Source: Aquipuribacter hungaricus (GTDB lineage Bacteria; Actinomycetota; Actinomycetes; Actinomycetales; JBBAYJ01). From it: 64,000 bases of DNA. The notes beneath the pieces were generated by a model. It was not told the origin of the DNA. It was given only the letters and a program-made list of their open reading frames with translations, and made no database searches. Positions within the stretch are counted from its first letter, which is position 1, and each line of letters opens with the position of its first letter. Shown piece after piece: positions 59,791 through 64,000 of this stretch. Position numbers and translations under genes: made by a program. Location of the stretch: assembly GCF_042663885.1 (NCBI RefSeq), contig NZ_JBHSXV010000001.1. One strand, given 5' to 3'.

Positions 59791-60621
59791 TCAGCCCGCG
59801 TCGACCGGCCGCGCGGCGGTGGCGCCGCCGTCGTCGGCACCGGCGCGCCGCGGCGGGCGCCCGTCGAGGTGCTCGCGGACGTCCTCGCGGATGTCCACGG
59901 CCTCGACGTCGTCCTCGCCCTGGCCGGACGCAGACCCTGAGCCGGACGCCGACACCGCACCGAGCCGTTGCTGGGCGGCGCGGACGTAGTCGTCGGCCGT
60001 CATCGGGGTCCCGTCGGGACGCAGCGAGCCGTCGTCGTCCTCGTCGTCGTCCGTCGGGCCCCCGCGCTCGGCGCCCTCCTGGACGAGGACGTCGAACAGC
60101 GACCGGTACTCCACGAACGCACGCCGCAGGTCCTCGGTGCTGCCCTCGCCGTCGCGGAACCGCGACCGGTGCTGCTCGGCGGTCCGGTAGTGCTCGACGG
60201 TCTCGGCGTGGTCGGCCGCGAGCAGCGTGAGCGCCTGCTCGCTGTCGGCGGTGGGGTAGCCGCGCTCGGCCATCACCTCGGTGACCAGCTCGTGGGCGGC
60301 GTCGACCGCCTCGACCGGCACCTCGACGAAGTCCGCCTGCACGGCGCGCCACTGCGCCCGGCGGCGCCGGCGGGAGGCCGGGTCGAGCGGCCGGACGTCG
60401 AGCTTGTCGCGCTCACGCGCCGCCCGGGCCAGGCGCGCCTCGGCACCGCGGGGGTCCCCGCCGGCGACGGCACGGTCGTACTCGCTGCCGAACCGCTGGC
60501 GCAGCCGCTCCCGCTGCTCGCGCTCCCGCCGCCGGCGGACGACGACGGCCACGACGCCGACGACCAGCAGCAGGGCCACGACGGCGACGACCACGACGAC
60601 GGTGGTGGTGGTGGTGTCCAT
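59791..60621 (-). CDS. Membrane-anchored hypothetical protein
   Basis: A 276-residue protein with a single N-terminal membrane helix (VVVVVAVVALLLVVGVVAVV) followed by a basic stretch (RRRREREQRERLRQRFGSEY) and an acidic, helical cytoplasmic part (about residues 90-200; AAHELVTEVMAERGYPTADS, YRTAEQHRSRF). The last 70 residues are Asp/Gly/Ser-rich. It resembles widespread actinobacterial proteins of unknown function. ATG 60621. Confidence 0.78.
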   Translation of the reverse strand: MDTTTTTVVVVVAVVALLLVVGVVAVVVRRRREREQRERLRQRFGSEYDRAVAGGDPRGAEARLARAARERDKLDVRPLDPASRRRRRAQWRAVQADFVEVPVEAVDAAHELVTEVMAERGYPTADSEQALTLLAADHAETVEHYRTAEQHRSRFRDGEGSTEDLRRAFVEYRSLFDVLVQEGAERGGPTDDDEDDDGSLRPDGTPMTADDYVRAAQQRLGAVSASGSGSASGQGEDDVEAVDIREDVREHLDGRPPRRAGADDGGATAARPVDAG

Positions 60622-60769
60622 GCCGGAGGACTACCCGGGGGCCGCCCGACGCAACCGCCCCGGACCCTCGCGCCGCACCTCGTGACCGCCCTCGCGACCG
60701 CCAGACCCACCCGTGCACAACCGGTGAACAACCTGTGGACAGGGGGCGACGACGACCGGGCGCACGCCG

Positions 60770-60797
60770 CTCAACTCCGGGGCGGGCGAGCCGATAT
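60770..60797 (+). promoter_or_regulatory. Candidate FliA/sigma-28 flagellar promoter
   Basis: CTCAA (60770-60774), a 15-nt spacer, then GCCGATAT (60790-60797), 55 nt before the chemoreceptor ATG. This matches the motility sigma pattern (CTCA or TAAA, 15-17 nt, GCCGATAA/T) known from actinobacteria and Bacillus SigD. Confidence 0.72.
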
Positions 60798-60851
60798 CCC
60801 AGACCAGGACCTCCGCGGCGAGGTCGACCGACCTCCCGAGGAGCCCCGTCC

Positions 60852-61994
60852 ATGTCCTTCGCGCAGCTGCTGCACTCCGGCTTCCGGCCCTCGGTCCGGC
60901 AGGAGGGCCTCACGGCCGCCCTGTCCGACGGTGACCACCCGCTGCGCGCGACGCTGGACAGCCTGCACGGCAACTGCTTCATCGCCGACATGTCGCTGAC
61001 GCTCGTCTACATGAACCGGAGCGCGCGCCGCACCGTGCAGGAGCTGTCCGGGGCCTTCCGGTCGGCCTTCGGGATGGACGTCGAGCAGATCCTGTCCGGC
61101 TCGATCCACCGCTTCCACAAGGACCCGGCGCGGATCGACCGCATCCTCGCCGACCCGGCGCAGCTGCCCCGCGAGGCCGTGTTCGGCTTCGGCGGCAAGA
61201 CGCTGCGGACGAACATCGACGCGATCGTGGACGAGTCCGGGCAGCGCGTCGGGTTCGTCGTGCTGTGGGACGACGTGACGGGCCGCAACCAGGCCGCGGA
61301 CAGCGCGTTCGCCGACGTCCGGGGCGCGACGGGCCGGATCGAGGAGATCGGCGGGCGGCTGCTCGACGTCGCCGCCGACACCAGCAGCCAGGCCGACAGC
61401 GCTGCCGCCGCGACGGAGGAGATGCGCGCCTCCGTCGGCTCCATCGCCCAGTCGTCGGTCCACGTGACCGGCCAGGTCCGCGACACGATGACCGCGACCG
61501 CCGAGGGCGTGCAGCGGATGGAGGACCTGCAGCGCTCCAGCCAGGAGATCGGCGACTTCCTGCGGCTCATCACCACCGTCGCCGACCAGACCAAGCTCCT
61601 CGCGCTCAACGCGACCATCGAGGCCGCCCGCGCCGGGGAGGCCGGCCGCGGGTTCGCGGTCGTCGCCGAGGAGGTCAAGCAGCTCGCCGGCACGACGTCG
61701 AGCTCGATCAGCGACATCGAGCAGCGGATCGACGCGATCCAGCGGGCCGCGCAGGAGGCCGTGCTGACGCTGTCCCGGATCGCCGCGCTCGTCGAGGGCA
61801 TCAGCGGCTCGCAGGACACCGTGGCCGCCGCCATCGAGCAGCAGTCCGCCGTGACCTCGGAGATCGCCGCGGCGATCGCCCACATCGCGTCCGGCGCCCG
61901 GGAGACGGTCGAGCAGGCGGAGCTGCTCCCGGAGGCCTCGTCCAGCGTGGCGTCCGAGACCGGCGTGCTCCACGACATCATCCTCAAGGCCTGA
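60852..61994 (+). CDS. Cytoplasmic methyl-accepting chemotaxis protein
   Basis: A 380-residue soluble chemoreceptor. Residues about 25-150 are PAS-like (TLVYMNRSARRTVQELSGAF, VGFVVLWDDVTGRNQA). The signalling hairpin (about 175-380) has the conserved tip KLLALNATIEAARAGEAGRG followed by FAVVAEEVKQLA, and methylation-type Glu/Gln pairs. No membrane helix is present, so it senses an internal cue or redox state. It shows that the organism has chemotaxis and probably flagella; no flagellar genes are in the window. Confidence 0.93.
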   Translation: MSFAQLLHSGFRPSVRQEGLTAALSDGDHPLRATLDSLHGNCFIADMSLTLVYMNRSARRTVQELSGAFRSAFGMDVEQILSGSIHRFHKDPARIDRILADPAQLPREAVFGFGGKTLRTNIDAIVDESGQRVGFVVLWDDVTGRNQAADSAFADVRGATGRIEEIGGRLLDVAADTSSQADSAAAATEEMRASVGSIAQSSVHVTGQVRDTMTATAEGVQRMEDLQRSSQEIGDFLRLITTVADQTKLLALNATIEAARAGEAGRGFAVVAEEVKQLAGTTSSSISDIEQRIDAIQRAAQEAVLTLSRIAALVEGISGSQDTVAAAIEQQSAVTSEIAAAIAHIASGARETVEQAELLPEASSSVASETGVLHDIILKA

Positions 61995-62032
61995 GCGGGC
62001 CTCGTCCCCCGCGGCACCGCCGCCCTGAACCC

Positions 62033-62064
62033 TGGCCCACCTGCCCGCACGGGCAGGTGGGCCA
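62033..62064. terminator. Hairpin after chemoreceptor gene
   Basis: TGGCCCACCTGCCC (62033-62046) pairs perfectly with 62051-62064, loop GCAC. It serves the chemoreceptor and possibly prfC, which converge here. Confidence 0.8.
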
Positions 62065-62075
62065 GCCCACGTCCG

Positions 62076-62114
62076 GGGCAGGTCAGCCGGGCAGGTCAGC
62101 CGGGCAGGTCAGCC
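62076..62114. repeat. Three exact 13-bp tandem copies at the prfC stop
   Basis: GGGCAGGTCAGCC begins at 62076, 62089 and 62102 without change. The prfC stop codon (62109-62111) is inside the third copy. Confidence 0.9.
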
Positions 62115-63767
62115 GAGCGAGTCGGCGGCGAGCGCGTCGAGGACGATCTCGGGGTGGTCGCGCTCGATGCGCTGCAGCCGCCACCGGTCGGGGAACAGCG
62201 CGAAGTGGTCGCCGTCCAGGCTCGTCAGCACCTCGACGCCGGGCACCCTGCTGAGCGCGGGGATGTGCTCGGACGTCGTCCGCCGGGCGATCTGGTAGCC
62301 CAGCGGCTCCAGCTGCACCGGGCAGTTGAACTCCCCCGCCATCCGGTGGCTCACCACGTCGAACTGCATCGGCCCCACCGCCGCGAGCACGGGCGACGGC
62401 TCGCCGCGCATGTCCGAGCGCAGCGTCTGGACGACGCCCTCGTGGTGCAGCTCGGTGATGCCGCGCTGGAACTGCTTGTACTTGGCCAGGTCCGCGGCCC
62501 GGCAGACCGCGAAGTGCTCCGGCGCGAAGGTGGGGATGGGCGGGTAGGTGACCGACCGGCCCTCGAACAGGGTGTCGCCGACGCGGACGCCGCTGGCGTT
62601 GACGATGGCCACCACGTCACCGGGCCACGCGTCCTCGACCCCGGTGCGGGTGCCACCGAAGACGCGGTGGGCGTACTTGGTGCCGACGACCTTGCCGTTG
62701 CGGGCGTTGACGACGCCCTGGCCGCGGTGGAACCGGCCCGAGGACACCCGGATGAAGGCGACGTGGTCGCGGTGGTTGCTGTCCATGCCGGCCTGGACCT
62801 TGAACACCTGGCCGCTGAACGGGTCGCCGACGTGGCGGACCGCGCCGTCGACCGTGGGCCGGTCCCCGGGCGGGGGCGCGGTCTCCACGAGGATGTCCAG
62901 CAGCTGCTCCACCCCGCGGTTGAGCACGGCGGCGGCGAACACCACGGGGCTCGTGCGACCGGCGCGGAACGACTCCTCGTCGTGGCGGCCGTTGCTGGAG
63001 GTGATGAGCTCGGCCTCCTCGACGGCGGTCGCCAGCACGTCGCCGTCGCGGGCCAGGCCCTCGTCCAGGCCCATCCGGGTCCACACGGTCCTCGTGGCGC
63101 CGCCGGAGCCCGCCTCGAAGGCGATGTAGGAGTCGTCGCGCAGGTCGAGCAGGCCGCGGAAGTCGCCGCCGATCCCGACCGGCCACAGCACCGGCGTGGG
63201 CGTCATGCCCGTCTTCTCGGCGATCTCGTCCATGAGCTCGAGCGCCTCGAGGCCGGGGCGGTCCCACTTGTTGATGACGGTGAGCACCGGCAGGCCGCGC
63301 AGCTTGCAGACGTCGAACAGCTTCATCGTCTGCCGCTCCATGCCCTTGGCGGCGTCGACGAGCATGACCGCGGAGTCGACCGCGGTGAGGACCCGGTAGG
63401 TGTCCTCGGAGAAGTCGGCGTGGCCGGGGGTGTCGAGCAGGTTGACGACGTGGTCGCGGTAGACGAACTGCAGCGCCGCGGACGTGATGGAGATGCCGCG
63501 GGCCTTCTCCATGTCCAGCCAGTCCGACACGACGCCGCGGCGCCCGCCCTTGCCCTGGACGATGCCGGCCTGGCCGATCGCCCCGCCGTGCAGGGCGAGG
63601 GCCTCGGTGAGCGTGGACTTGCCCGCGTCGGGGTGGCTGATGACGGCGAAGGTGCGGCGGCGGACCGCGGCCTCGACCGGGGCGGTGCCGTCGGCCTCGG
63701 CGAGGGCGGCCTCGAGCAGGTCGGCGGCAGCGTCCTCGACCGGCTGGGCGGGCGTGGAGGTGGACAT
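62109..63767 (-). CDS. prfC: Peptide chain release factor 3
   Basis: A 552-residue translational GTPase that recycles RF1 and RF2. G1 is SHPDAGKST (about residues 43-51), followed by G2 with GIQ-like ARGISITSAA, G3 DTPGHADF, G4 INKWDRPG; domains II and III continue with VFKVQAGMDSNHRDHVAFIR and QFQRGITELHHEG. ATG 63767 with gtccacctcc on the plus strand marks the start. Confidence 0.95.
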   Translation of the reverse strand: MSTSTPAQPVEDAAADLLEAALAEADGTAPVEAAVRRRTFAVISHPDAGKSTLTEALALHGGAIGQAGIVQGKGGRRGVVSDWLDMEKARGISITSAALQFVYRDHVVNLLDTPGHADFSEDTYRVLTAVDSAVMLVDAAKGMERQTMKLFDVCKLRGLPVLTVINKWDRPGLEALELMDEIAEKTGMTPTPVLWPVGIGGDFRGLLDLRDDSYIAFEAGSGGATRTVWTRMGLDEGLARDGDVLATAVEEAELITSSNGRHDEESFRAGRTSPVVFAAAVLNRGVEQLLDILVETAPPPGDRPTVDGAVRHVGDPFSGQVFKVQAGMDSNHRDHVAFIRVSSGRFHRGQGVVNARNGKVVGTKYAHRVFGGTRTGVEDAWPGDVVAIVNASGVRVGDTLFEGRSVTYPPIPTFAPEHFAVCRAADLAKYKQFQRGITELHHEGVVQTLRSDMRGEPSPVLAAVGPMQFDVVSHRMAGEFNCPVQLEPLGYQIARRTTSEHIPALSRVPGVEVLTSLDGDHFALFPDRWRLQRIERDHPEIVLDALAADSLG

Positions 63768-63798
63768 CACCCCCAGGGTACGGCGGCTGCGGGGCCGC

Positions 63799-64000
63799 TC
63801 AGGGCGTGAAGCTCCAGTGCCACGGCTCGCGCGGCGTGCTCTCGTCGAAGCCGAACCTCTCGGCGTTCGCGCGCATCCAGGCCTGGGCCTTGCTGTCGAG
63901 CTTGAGGTCAAGGGCCATCCCCCAGCCGTGCTGGCTGGTGCCCGGGACGGCGGCGAGCCCGCCGTTCTTGTACAGCCCCTTGCGCCGGGCCACGTCGACC
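63799..64000 (-). CDS. VanY-type D-alanyl-D-alanine carboxypeptidase, C-terminal part
   Basis: A 66-residue fragment that runs off the right edge. GTSQHGWGMALDL gives two zinc ligands (His, Asp) and EPWHWSFTP the last His of M15 peptidases, which trim peptidoglycan stem peptides. The N-terminal part, signal peptide and catalytic Glu lie beyond the window, so localisation and full length are unknown. Confidence 0.85.
   Translation of the reverse strand, partial: VDVARRKGLYKNGGLAAVPGTSQHGWGMALDLKLDSKAQAWMRANAERFGFDESTPREPWHWSFTP

Overview
The window is a gene-dense, very GC-rich chromosomal segment from an actinomycete. Support for this comes from the frequent GTG starts and 4-bp GTGA/ATGA overlaps, two mycothiol-dependent maleylpyruvate-isomerase-like proteins, a PafB/PafC pair, an ECF42-type sigma factor with its DGPF partner, and an actinobacterial Asp23 (alkaline shock) locus. 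The lifestyle suggested is an aerobic, cellulose- and plant-polymer-using, probably motile bacterium: a secreted GH9 cellulase, GH3 and GH43 glycosidases, a phenylacetate pathway and a chemoreceptor behind a flagellar-type promoter. I cannot place the genus. I saw no rRNA, tRNA, CRISPR array, prophage or insertion sequence.

Layout. 1-6.1 kb: tail of a UBP-type zinc-finger gene, a glutaminase-STAS fusion, a membrane GGDEF/EAL protein and a secreted subtilase whose C-terminus is a tryptophan pentad repeat. 6.3-12.3 kb: small acidic and zinc-ribbon proteins, a 16-cysteine copper-storage-type protein, two tandem small paralogues, an M20 peptidase, a ZIP transporter, and the ECF42 sigma/DGPF pair with a candidate autoregulatory promoter. 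12.3-19.1 kb: an HTH/coiled-coil protein, a 659-residue secreted coiled-coil protein with only two cysteines, a LuxR-type two-component system and a membrane Ser/Thr kinase. 19.2-24 kb: a GH9 cellulase with a CelR-like operator and a PAS/GAF diguanylate cyclase. 24-37.6 kb: housekeeping and accessory genes including an SDR, PafBC, MOSC proteins, RlmC, a flippase-like protein, a FUSC-type exporter and a DEAD-box helicase.

37.7-42.5 kb: the Asp23 locus. A sigma factor plus an Asp23-like protein diverge from an eight-gene, mostly overlapping operon (Asp23, small Asp23-like, HPD-motif protein, DUF2273, Asp23-like, two membrane-anchored proteins, CsbD) that ends in a perfect 16-bp hairpin.

42.5-58.6 kb: GH3 beta-glucosidase, then the phenylacetate genes in two blocks: paaABCDE on the minus strand, and a TetR regulator followed by a PaaH-PaaI fusion, PaaJ thiolase, PaaZ and a DDAH-type hydrolase on the plus strand. 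Two related 22-bp inverted-repeat sites precede paaA and the PaaH-PaaI gene and probably bind the TetR regulator. Between the blocks lie a GH43 enzyme, an epimerase-type SDR and a 452-bp gap holding two inverted copies of a 75-bp element. PaaK, PaaG and PaaF are absent from the window.

58.6-64 kb: aldose 1-epimerase, a membrane protein of unknown role, a soluble chemoreceptor, peptide chain release factor 3, and the C-terminus of a VanY-type carboxypeptidase that runs off the end.
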